Under the pieces are notes generated by a model. That model did no database searches. It had not been told where the DNA came from and worked only from the letters and a program-made list of their open reading frames with translations. Shown here in pieces: positions 1 to 7,641 of a stretch of 7,886 bases of DNA (the stretch's first letter is position 1; each line of letters starts with the position of its first letter). The stretch lies in assembly GCA_030590525.1 (NCBI GenBank), contig JAUUYI010000085.1, positions 1-7,886 on the forward strand. Reading direction: 5' to 3'. Made by a program: the position numbers and the translations under genes. Source of the DNA: Sedimenticola sp. GTDB taxonomy: Bacteria; Pseudomonadota; Gammaproteobacteria; Chromatiales; Chromatiaceae.

Positions 1-699
1 GAGCAGTCCAATCTTCCGGTAGCGGGGCTTGACGAAGACGTAAGCCAGAAAACCGGCAAACTGCAGCCACTGGGTCAGGGCCGATGCATAACCGCATCCA
101 ACCACTTCCATTCGGGGGAAGCCGAACTCGCCAAACATCAGGGCGTAGTTGGCCGGGATATTGATGGCCAGTCCGAGGGAACTGAAGTACATCACCGCCC
201 GGGTATTGGAGAGACCCTCGCTGACCATGCGCAGCAGCAGGAAGCCACAAAGACCCGGCGTACCCCAGGAGATGGCATCCAGATAGCCCAGGGCTGGCGG
301 GATGATCGCAGGGTCCACCCCCATGAATGCGAGCAGGGGATGGGCGGTATTGCGTAGAAATAGAAAGAACAGCAGTGCCAGTGCCAGTGCCAGATAGGCT
401 GCCTGGTGGGCGAATGCACCCACCTCACGTGATCGGCCCGCTCCTGCGAGCTGAGCAATATGGGGAGGAATCGCCATCAGCACCCCAATGATGAACAGCA
501 ACCCCGCAAACCAGACAGCCCCGCCAATGGCGACGGCAGCCAGTGCCAGGGCCCCCAGCCGCCCTGCCATTACCGTGTCTACGAAGCTGATGGCCAGCCC
601 CGACAGCTGGCTGAGGATCAGTGGCGCCGCCAGCAGGATGGTGCGCCTCACTTCTGCCGGAAAACCCTGACCAGACCCTGCCCCAGGCTGTCGCTTCAT
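1..699 (-). CDS. norM: MATE family multidrug/Na+ antiporter, NorM-like (partial, N-terminal 233 residues)
   Basis: This is an inner-membrane efflux transporter of the MATE family, which exports cationic drugs in exchange for Na+ or H+. The frame runs from ATG at 699 and is still open at base 1, so 233 residues are visible of the roughly 450-460 usual for the family. Near the N-terminus FVDTVMAG (residues 39-46) matches the NorM TM1 motif, and its Asp41 corresponds to the cation-coupling Asp36 of Vibrio NorM. It is followed by AAVAIGGAVW, an IAQLAGAGR cytoplasmic loop and GYLDAISWGTPG, all typical of the NorM/MdtK branch. About six hydrophobic segments can be seen. The start is supported by GGAG (709-706) six bases upstream, which lies inside the terminal repeat of the palindromic element. 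The gene diverges from dciA and has no obvious link to the dcw genes. The family is clear; the NorM name is by resemblance. Confidence 0.88.
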   Translation of the reverse strand, partial: MKRQPGAGSGQGFPAEVRRTILLAAPLILSQLSGLAISFVDTVMAGRLGALALAAVAIGGAVWFAGLLFIIGVLMAIPPHIAQLAGAGRSREVGAFAHQAAYLALALALLFFLFLRNTAHPLLAFMGVDPAIIPPALGYLDAISWGTPGLCGFLLLRMVSEGLSNTRAVMYFSSLGLAINIPANYALMFGEFGFPRMEVVGCGYASALTQWLQFAGFLAYVFVKPRYRKIGLL

Positions 700-700
700 C

Positions 701-734
701 TAGTACTCCAACAAGGCTGTATTGATGGACTCAG
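701..734 (+). repeat. Left terminal inverted repeat
   Basis: This 34-nt arm begins TAGTACTCCAACAAGG and pairs with 934-967, with mismatches only at positions 717 and 729. The symmetry stops at the outer edge, since 700 and 968 are not complementary. Read on the minus strand it carries the GGAG that serves the MATE gene. Confidence 0.9.
706..709 (-). promoter_or_regulatory. Ribosome binding site of the MATE gene, inside the left repeat arm
   Basis: GGAG lies on the minus strand six bases before ATG 699-697. It is the mirror image of the dciA site at 959-962, so the element itself supplies the translation signal. Confidence 0.7.
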
Positions 735-829
735 AGCCCCCCAAATGTGTCCATGCAAGACGCCGTCCGCAGACAATGGCTCGCCCTTATCAAGGACGGC
801 AACGCCGCATGGGCGCATTTGGGGGGCTC
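734..829. repeat. Hairpin A of the palindromic element
   Basis: The outer stem pairs 734-756 with 807-829, including six consecutive C-G pairs (737-742 with 821-826). The two non-Watson-Crick positions become G-U pairs if the plus strand is transcribed. The inner stem pairs GCCGTCC (762-768) with GGACGGC (794-800) without mismatch. The loop 769-793 has 25 bases, beginning GCAGACAATGGCTCG. The loop is conserved in hairpin B on the opposite strand. No run of T follows the stem on either strand, so it does not look like an intrinsic terminator. Confidence 0.85.
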
Positions 830-840
830 CCTCCGGGCGG

Positions 841-930
841 GCCTGGAAGGGGCCATCCACGGCGTTGCGTCTCTTGAAAAGGGCCAGCCATTCCCTGCGA
901 GACGCGCCTTGTGCCTGACCCCTTCCAGGC
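841..930. repeat. Hairpin B of the palindromic element (inverted copy of hairpin A)
   Basis: The outer stem pairs 841-852 (GCCTGGAAGGGG) with 919-930 perfectly. The inner stem pairs GCGTCTC (867-873) with GAGACGC (899-905) perfectly. Loop 874-898 is, on the minus strand, GCAGGGAATGGCTGGCCC and onwards, matching loop A at 21 of 25 positions. Both stems differ in sequence from those of hairpin A while keeping full pairing. Of the seven inner-stem pairs, four are changed on both sides. Confidence 0.85.
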
Positions 931-933
931 CCG

Positions 934-967
934 CTGAGCCCATCAATACAACCTTGTTGGAGTACTA
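934..967 (-). repeat. Right terminal inverted repeat
   Basis: This is the mirror copy of 701-734 (32 of 34 matching). Read on the plus strand it ends TTGGAGTACTA, two bases before the dciA start codon, and it provides that gene's GGAG. Confidence 0.9.
959..962 (+). promoter_or_regulatory. Ribosome binding site of dciA, inside the right repeat arm
   Basis: GGAG lies seven bases before ATG at 970. It is symmetric with the site used by the divergent MATE gene. In a transcript covering the whole element this arm could pair with 701-734 and hide the site. Confidence 0.7.
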
Positions 968-969
968 TC

Positions 970-1413
970 ATGGCAGACAAACCACAACCCCTGGGTAGAC
1001 TACTGCGCTCCTCCAGTGATCTGAACCGGTTGATCGCCCGGGCACAGGAGCAGCGGGCACTGCTTGCCCGGGTAACAGATGAGTTACCATCCCCGCTGGA
1101 CCAGCACTGCGCTGCCGCCCTGGAGCGAGATGGCCGACTGCTCCTCTACACCGACTCTCCTGCCTGGAGCAGCCGGCTGCGATTCCATGCCCGTACCCTG
1201 TCCAGGCAGTTACGCTCAAAAGGTCTGGTATTCGATCGCATCATTATCCGGGTGATACCCCCCGGCGGTTCGAAACGAAAGGTACCCAAAAGGGGCCAGG
1301 GCAGGAACCTGTCCCGCGAGAATGCATCCATCATTCGATCGCTGTCGGAGAGTGTCGATGATCCCAGGCTCCAGGCCGCGCTCAAACGATTGGCGGATAG
1401 ATGCCGATCGTAG
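970..1413 (+). CDS. dciA: DUF721 protein, DciA-like replicative-helicase loader
   Basis: This 147-residue protein belongs to DUF721. The founding members, called DciA, assist loading of the DnaB replicative helicase in bacteria that lack phage-type DnaC/DnaI loaders. That role is known for the family and inferred here. Residues about 12-97 form the DUF721 domain: LLARVTDELPSPLDQHC, then hydrophobic strands with GRLLLYTDSPAWSSRLR, where Trp66 and Leu70-Arg71 fit the conserved W-xx-xLR signature. A basic linker follows (KRKVPKRGQGR, 102-112). The C-terminal segment LSRENASIIRSLSESVDDPRL matches the leucine-rich tail often seen in gammaproteobacterial members. The start has GGAG seven bases upstream. 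The gene converges on lpxC with a 3-bp gap; proximity of a DUF721 gene to lpxC is common in gammaproteobacteria. It has no membrane segment or signal peptide, so it should be cytoplasmic. Confidence 0.85.
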   Translation: MADKPQPLGRLLRSSSDLNRLIARAQEQRALLARVTDELPSPLDQHCAAALERDGRLLLYTDSPAWSSRLRFHARTLSRQLRSKGLVFDRIIIRVIPPGGSKRKVPKRGQGRNLSRENASIIRSLSESVDDPRLQAALKRLADRCRS

Positions 1414-1416
1414 GCC

Positions 1417-2265
1417 TTAACCCGGTATCACGCCCAGCACCCCACGGCAATCGGGATCGAATACCACTTCATCCCAGGCAGAGTCATCGGCCAGCAACTT
1501 TCGCAGCAGCCGGTTATTCAGCACACTGCCTGTGCCACGACCACTGAAGCCACCGATAAGCGTGCGGCCCAGCAACGAGAGATCCCCGAGAGAGCTCAAC
1601 AGCCTCTGTTTCAGAAACGCTTCCCGGCAACCGGAATTCCGGGTTTCCGGCACCGCTGCGGCGCTGCCGGGCGAGGAATTCTGCAGGCCATCGGGTGCAA
1701 ACGCCCCCTGCACCTCGCTCACGAAGGGAACCACGGTAAAATCCATGGGGCTGTAATAGCTCGCTGGCCCGGACCCCGCCTGGCCTGCAGCGTCTTCCAG
1801 GTCGATCCTGAACCCATCGAAAGGCTCGAGCAGCGCGTATCCCCCGCCATGCTCCACCATCACCCTGCGCCGGACACGCAGATAGCGCCTGGGGGCATCC
1901 TGCTCCCTGGCCCCGGCAGACTGAACCAGATAGGCGAACGGGCCGGTACCGCCTCCGATCAAGGGGACCTCCGGTGCCGTAAGATCGGCACAGACATTGT
2001 CTATGCCCATCCCGGCCAGCGCCGCCAGCAGGTGTCTACTGTTGACCACCCTGACGCTATCCTGCTCCAGAATGGTCCCGTTGCCGCTCTCCCTTGTGTT
2101 CTCCAGCGTGGCCTTGACCAGCGCCGGCTGCTGCAGATCGACACGCCGGAACAAGATACCCGAGCCGGCCGCCGCCGGCCACAGCGTCACAGAGACCGGG
2201 CGACCGCTGTCAGACCCTCTGCCCGTGGCCCTGATGGTCCGTCTGATGGTGCGTTGTTTTATCAT
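1417..2265 (-). CDS. lpxC: LpxC homologue lacking the catalytic and zinc-binding residues (probable pseudoenzyme)
   Basis: LpxC is the Zn-dependent UDP-3-O-acyl-GlcNAc deacetylase of lipid A synthesis. This 282-residue protein is clearly a homologue: it starts MIKQRT like E. coli LpxC and keeps ALAGMGIDN (82-90), APEVPL (97-102), GPFAYL, LGDLSLLGRTLIGGFSG (226-242) and VLNNRLL (248-254). The active site is gone. In E. coli numbering Glu78 is Arg (R77, codon 2037-2035), His238 is Gln (Q220), Asp242 is Ser (S224), His265 is Gly (G246) and His19 is Asp (D19). Only His79 (H78) and the structural Asp246 (D228) survive. The MDGS segment reads IGGG, and the stretch with the family motif RTFGF is shortened and unrecognisable, which explains about 22 missing residues. 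There is no frameshift or internal stop, and codon use is like its neighbours. It starts 17 bp after ftsZ, with AGG motifs upstream. Deacetylase activity is very unlikely; a regulatory or structural role is inference. Confidence 0.85.
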   Translation of the reverse strand: MIKQRTIRRTIRATGRGSDSGRPVSVTLWPAAAGSGILFRRVDLQQPALVKATLENTRESGNGTILEQDSVRVVNSRHLLAALAGMGIDNVCADLTAPEVPLIGGGTGPFAYLVQSAGAREQDAPRRYLRVRRRVMVEHGGGYALLEPFDGFRIDLEDAAGQAGSGPASYYSPMDFTVVPFVSEVQGAFAPDGLQNSSPGSAAAVPETRNSGCREAFLKQRLLSSLGDLSLLGRTLIGGFSGRGTGSVLNNRLLRKLLADDSAWDEVVFDPDCRGVLGVIPG

Positions 2266-2282
2266 TCACCTGCCTGCAGCCG

Positions 2283-3476
2283 TCAATCGGCCTGGCGCCG
2301 CAGAAACGCCGGGATGTCCAGATAATCCATATCATTTGCCTTTGCCTTTGCCTTTGCCTTTCCCGACTCCGCATAGGAGGATGCCGACTTGCGGTCACGA
2401 CGGATGACAGTAGGGCTGTCCATACCCCGGTAATCCGCCGGACCGGGCTCAGCCAGATCAGCGTTGACCAGCCTTACCGGCGTCACCTCCTGGGGTATGG
2501 GTTGCTGCTCGGTAACACTGCCCCTGCCGAGCCCCGTTGCCACCACCGTCACCCGCAACTCATCACTCATGTCCGGGTCGATCACGGTACCCACAACCAC
2601 GGTAGCGTCGTCACAGGCGAATTCTTTAACCGTGTTGCCCACCTCGTCGAATTCCCCGATGGAAAGATCCAGGCCTGCCGTAATATTGACCAGGATCCCC
2701 TTGGCACCTGAAAGATTGATATCCTCCAGCAGCGGTGAGCGAATGGCCTCTTCCGCCGCATCCCGGGCCCGCGTCTCGCCTTTGGCGGAGCCGGATCCCA
2801 TCATGGCGTTACCCATCTCCGACATCACCGTCCGCACATCGGCAAAATCCACGTTGATCAGGCCAGGACGGGTGATCAGCTCCGCGATCCCCTGCACCGC
2901 ACCCAACAGCACATCGTTGGCCGCCTTGAAGGCGTTCAACAGACTCATCTCCTTGCCCAGCACCGCCAGCAGCTTCTCGTTCGGTATGGTGATCAGGGAA
3001 TCCACGTACTGGCCCAGCTCCTCGATCCCCTGCCCTGCCACCTGCATTCGCTTGGCACCCTCGAACGGGAACGGTTTAGTCACCACCGCTACCGTCAGAA
3101 TACCCAGTTCCCGTGCCACTTCGGCTACCACCGGCGCCGCGCCAGTACCCGTGCCGCCCCCCATCCCGGCGGTGATAAAGATCATATCCGAGCCCTGCAA
3201 CGCCTCATGAATCCGGTCTTTGTCCTCCATCGCCGCACTCCGACCGATCTCCGGGTTCGCCCCTGCCCCCAGACCCTTGGTGATACTGGAGCCCAGTTGC
3301 AGCACGGTTCGTACCTCGCTGTTCTTCAACGCCTGCGCATCGGTGTTGGCGCAGATGAAGTCCACCCCTTCGATATTCGCGTTGAGCATGTGATTCACCG
3401 CATTGCCACCACCACCACCTATGCCTACCACCTTGATTACAGCGTTCTGGCTGTATGCATCCATCAACTCAAACAT
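2283..3476 (-). CDS. ftsZ: Cell division protein FtsZ
   Basis: FtsZ is the tubulin-like GTPase that polymerises into the cytoplasmic Z-ring. The product has 397 residues (383 in E. coli). The nucleotide site shows GIGGGGGNAVNHM (18-30) and the tubulin signature GGGTGTGAA (106-114). The T7 synergy loop is NVDFADVRTVM (208-218), with both catalytic aspartates (210 and 213). A variable linker spans about 320-382. The C-terminal peptide DYLDIPAFLRRQAD (384-397) is the docking site for FtsA and ZipA. The linker contains Lys-Ala repeats coded by a 6-bp tandem repeat. The chosen start MFELMDAYSQ has GAGGAG seven bases upstream (3489-3484). The frame extends further upstream to 3575, but that would overlap ftsA and has no FtsZ similarity. 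A 77-bp gap separates it from ftsA. Confidence 0.98.
   Translation of the reverse strand: MFELMDAYSQNAVIKVVGIGGGGGNAVNHMLNANIEGVDFICANTDAQALKNSEVRTVLQLGSSITKGLGAGANPEIGRSAAMEDKDRIHEALQGSDMIFITAGMGGGTGTGAAPVVAEVARELGILTVAVVTKPFPFEGAKRMQVAGQGIEELGQYVDSLITIPNEKLLAVLGKEMSLLNAFKAANDVLLGAVQGIAELITRPGLINVDFADVRTVMSEMGNAMMGSGSAKGETRARDAAEEAIRSPLLEDINLSGAKGILVNITAGLDLSIGEFDEVGNTVKEFACDDATVVVGTVIDPDMSDELRVTVVATGLGRGSVTEQQPIPQEVTPVRLVNADLAEPGPADYRGMDSPTVIRRDRKSASSYAESGKAKAKAKANDMDYLDIPAFLRRQAD
2335..2361. repeat. 6-bp tandem repeat in the ftsZ linker (TTTGCC x 4.5)
   Basis: Four and a half perfect copies of TTTGCC lie inside ftsZ. On the coding strand they read AAGGCA and encode alternating Lys-Ala just before the conserved C-terminal peptide. 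The unit is a multiple of three, so gain or loss of copies would lengthen or shorten the linker by two residues without breaking the frame. Confidence 0.9.
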
Positions 3477-3483
3477 TTCATTT

Positions 3484-3489
3484 CTCCTC
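3484..3489 (-). promoter_or_regulatory. ftsZ ribosome binding site in the ftsA-ftsZ gap
   Basis: GAGGAG sits seven bases before the ATG at 3476 and decides the start. The 77-bp gap is the largest between ftsQ and lpxC and could hold an extra ftsZ promoter, but I see no convincing -35/-10 pair. Confidence 0.75.
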
Positions 3490-3553
3490 GTCCTCGTCAG
3501 TCTTGCATCGCCTGACGTCTCTAATTGAATACAGAAAACCGCTCGATACCCCG

Positions 3554-4789
3554 TTAAAAATTCCCCTGAAACCAACTTTTCATGCGCTCCCAGACCACCT
3601 TCAGGCCCCCGCTGCTGGGGAGTTCCTGCAGCCGGGCATTCCGGTTCTGGTAGCCGAACAGCAGCAACCCCACGCCGGTGGCGTAGATCGGGTTGCGCAC
3701 CACATCCACCAACCCGGTCACATACTGGGGTATACCCAGCCGGACCGGCATGTGAAACACCTCTTCCGCCAGATCGATCAGGCCCTCCATCTTGGAACTG
3801 CCACCTGTCAGCACCACCCCGCCGGCGATCAGATCCTCAAAACCGCTCCGGCGCAGCTCTGCCTGAATCAGCGTGAGCAACTCCTCATAGCGAGGCTCCA
3901 CCACCTCCACCAGGGTCTGGCGCGACAGCCGCCGTGGCAGCCGGTCACCGATACTGGGCACTTCGATGGTCTCATCGCTGGTGGCCAGCTGGGTCAGCGC
4001 ACAGGCATATTTGATCTTGATCTCCTCCGCGTACTGAGTCGGGGTGCGTAACGCCACTGCGATATCGTTGGTCACCTGATCCCCGGCGATGGGAATCACT
4101 GCCGTATGCTGAATGGAGCCCTCGGTGAACACCGCGATATCAGTGGTGCCACCACCAATATCCACCAGACAGACTCCCAGCTCCTTTTCATCTTCACTGA
4201 GCACGGCGTAGCTGGAACTGAGCTGTTCCAGCACCAGATCGTCCACCTCCAGCCCACAGCGGCGCACACACTTGACGATGTTCTGGGCTGCGCTCACGGC
4301 ACCCGTCACCATGTGGACCCGCGCCTCCAGCCGCACCCCGGACATGCCCACCGGTTCCTGGATCCCCTCCTGCTCATCGATGATGAACTCCTGTGGCAGG
4401 ATGTGGAGGATCTTCTGGTCGGCAGGAATGGCCACTGCCCGGGCGGCATCGATCACCCGCTCCATGTCACCATGGGTCACCTCCCGATCCTTGATGGCGA
4501 CGATGCCGTGGGAATTCAGGCTGCGGATATGGCTGCCCGCAATGCCCGCATGCACCGAATGGATCTGGCACCCGGCCATCAACTCCGCCTCCTCCACTGC
4601 CCGCTGGATCGACTGAACAGTGGATTCGATGTTGACCACCACCCCTTTTTTGAGCCCCCGGGAAGGGTGCGAGCCGATCCCGATGATTTCCACCTCATCG
4701 TCCGGCTTGATCTCACCCACGATCGCCACCACTTTCGAGGTGCCGATGTCGAGACCGACGATGAGATTTTTTTCCAACTTCCTGGTCAT
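3554..4789 (-). CDS. ftsA: Cell division protein FtsA
   Basis: FtsA is the actin-like ATP-binding protein that tethers FtsZ to the inner membrane and recruits later divisome proteins. It has 411 residues (420 in E. coli). The phosphate-1 motif is VGLDIGTSKVVAIVGE (11-26), the phosphate-2 motif VDIGGGTTDIAVF (209-221) and the adenosine motif GVVLTGGSSKMEGL (324-337). The FtsA-specific 1C domain lies between the first two motifs, about residues 85-165. The C-terminal segment LKVVWERMKSWFQ (396-408) is an amphipathic membrane-targeting helix. The ATG at 4789 follows directly on the ftsQ stop codon (TAG then ATG), which suggests translational coupling. An AGAGG sits about ten bases upstream. Nothing looks unusual. 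Confidence 0.98.
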   Translation of the reverse strand: MTRKLEKNLIVGLDIGTSKVVAIVGEIKPDDEVEIIGIGSHPSRGLKKGVVVNIESTVQSIQRAVEEAELMAGCQIHSVHAGIAGSHIRSLNSHGIVAIKDREVTHGDMERVIDAARAVAIPADQKILHILPQEFIIDEQEGIQEPVGMSGVRLEARVHMVTGAVSAAQNIVKCVRRCGLEVDDLVLEQLSSSYAVLSEDEKELGVCLVDIGGGTTDIAVFTEGSIQHTAVIPIAGDQVTNDIAVALRTPTQYAEEIKIKYACALTQLATSDETIEVPSIGDRLPRRLSRQTLVEVVEPRYEELLTLIQAELRRSGFEDLIAGGVVLTGGSSKMEGLIDLAEEVFHMPVRLGIPQYVTGLVDVVRNPIYATGVGLLLFGYQNRNARLQELPSSGGLKVVWERMKSWFQGNF

Positions 4790-5634
4790 CTAAACCCGCC
4801 CTCTCTGCTGCCGAACACTCCCGCCCGAACGCCTGCCTGTCGGCAGCTGTTTCAAATCACTGCCTTGCGCGGGCTGGATCGACTCCCAGGCCACGGTAAA
4901 GCCATTGGTGTAGCGAAGGTCTACCCGCTTCAGCCGCCGTCCGGGCTCTTTGCCAAGCCGCGGGTATACCCGGATAAAACGGCCCAGCCGCAACGCCACG
5001 TCCGAGCGCCCCAGCTTCAGCTCCAATCCACCCTTCAGCTGTAATCGCCAGGCCTGCCGGGAGTTCAGATCCAGACTTTCGACCTGCAACCCAAGGCGGC
5101 TGAGCCGGTGACTGATCTCCTGATAACGCTCTACCACCTTGACAGCACTGCCATCCGGCCCTGACAGTGCCGGCAACCCATCCGGGATACTCGCCGGTGG
5201 CGGCGCAAACACCTCACCCCGCCGGTTGACCAGCCGCTTGCGGCCCCAGCGGGCCAGCGGCTGTTGCCCTTCCACCTTGATATCCAGCATATCCGGCCAC
5301 CTCCGGCGTACGCTCACGTGGTCCACCCAGGGCAACTGACGGGCCGCATTGCGAACCGCCTCCACATCCACGGTGAAGAAATTACCCTGCACCGCATCCC
5401 CGACTGAGCGCACGATATCGGCCCGATCCAGATACCGAAACCGACCGTCGATGCGCACCACCTTCAGTGGCAGCACGGCCGGGTCCTGCAGCCTGATCAC
5501 ACCCCAGAAAGCGCTGCTAACCATCACGCCGAACAGGAGCAGCGCCACCGCCAGACTCCTTATCCTCTGCCGGGTCAAGGGGTCTGCCAGAGCCTTGCCA
5601 ACACGCTTTCCCGGCTTCTGCTTCTTCTGCTTCA

Positions 5635-5635
<1 letters not shown>
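4790..5635 (-). CDS. ftsQ: Cell division protein FtsQ
   Basis: FtsQ is a bitopic inner-membrane divisome protein that binds FtsB and FtsL in the periplasm. From the GTG at 5635 it has 281 residues (276 in E. coli). A short basic cytoplasmic tail (KQKKQKPGKRVGK) is followed by one membrane segment at about 27-47 (SLAVALLLFGVMVSSAFWGV). The POTRA domain follows at about 55-128 (LKVVRIDGRFRYLDRADI to DIKVEGQQPLARW), then the beta domain, where RWGRKRLVNRRGEVF and RLGRFIRVYPRL are family-like. The GTG overlaps the ddl stop codon (TAGTG) and has GGAG eight bases upstream (5647-5644), which supports it over an in-frame ATG at 5701 inside ddl. The last 20 or so residues are Arg-, Gly- and Gln-rich and probably disordered. 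Confidence 0.95.
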
Positions 5636-7493
<1,858 letters not shown>

Positions 7494-7500
7494 AGCTGTT

Positions 7501-7509
7501 TCCTCCTCC
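7501..7509 (-). promoter_or_regulatory. murB ribosome binding site
   Basis: A GGAGGAGGA tract lies seven bases before the ATG at 7493 and fixes the start against the longer open frame. Confidence 0.8.
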
Positions 7510-7641
7510 GCTTCAACGGTCCGGGAACTAACATGACTGCCGAACACCCCGGTTCACTCTTCACCCTGTACTTGACCGATGCCTGAAGCATCAGTGACTC
7601 ACCACACCCCAGGCGCAGCTGGCGGCGCTCTTTGTCCTGAC

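Larger units (their letters stand above)
701..967. mobile_element. Palindromic intergenic element, MITE-like, with terminal inverted repeats and two internal hairpins
   Basis: This element fills the entire gap between the divergent MATE and dciA genes. Its ends are inverted repeats (701-734 against 934-967, 32 of 34 matching). Inside lie hairpin A (734-829) and hairpin B (841-930), so the strand can fold as a three-way junction or cruciform. The right half is an inverted copy of the left half. The 25-nt loops 769-793 and 874-898 match at 21 of 25 positions when one is reverse-complemented, and AACGCC follows each inner stem. The dyad centre is near 834. The outermost bases are TA at both ends, which would fit a TA target duplication of the IS630/Tc1-mariner kind, but this is inference. 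It encodes no transposase and no convincing protein. Alternatives are a large REPIN-like doublet or a structured regulatory region. I do not recognise a named family. Confidence 0.7.

Noticed and set aside
734..829. Hairpin A as an intrinsic transcription terminator
   Set aside because: The stem is strong but no run of T follows it on either strand, and an equivalent structure occurs in the inverted copy as part of a symmetric element.
460..998. Several overlapping open frames of 60-152 codons on both strands across the MATE start and the palindrome
   Set aside because: They overlap the MATE coding region or the inverted repeat, have no ribosome binding site, show no family similarity and arise from GC-rich palindromic sequence.
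2464..3210. 248-codon open frame on the plus strand inside ftsZ, and a 312-codon one (4106-5044) across ftsA and ftsQ
   Set aside because: They are antisense to highly conserved division genes, low-complexity in composition and match no family I know; they are shadows of the coding strand.
3477..3553. A possible ftsZ promoter in the ftsA-ftsZ gap
   Set aside because: The gap is AT-richer than its surroundings, but I could not find a -35/-10 pair with suitable spacing.
3477..3575. Upstream extension of the ftsZ frame to 3575
   Set aside because: It would overlap ftsA, the added residues are not FtsZ-like, and the ATG at 3476 has GAGGAG at proper spacing and the family N-terminus.
7494..7547. 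Longer MurB start at 7547
   Set aside because: The extra residues are translated from the ribosome binding region itself and do not resemble MurB; the ATG at 7493 is much better supported.
7578..7592. Hairpin GATGC-CTGAA-GCATC between murC and murB as a terminator
   Set aside because: The stem is only 5 bp and no T-run follows on either strand, so it is not a convincing terminator inside the operon.
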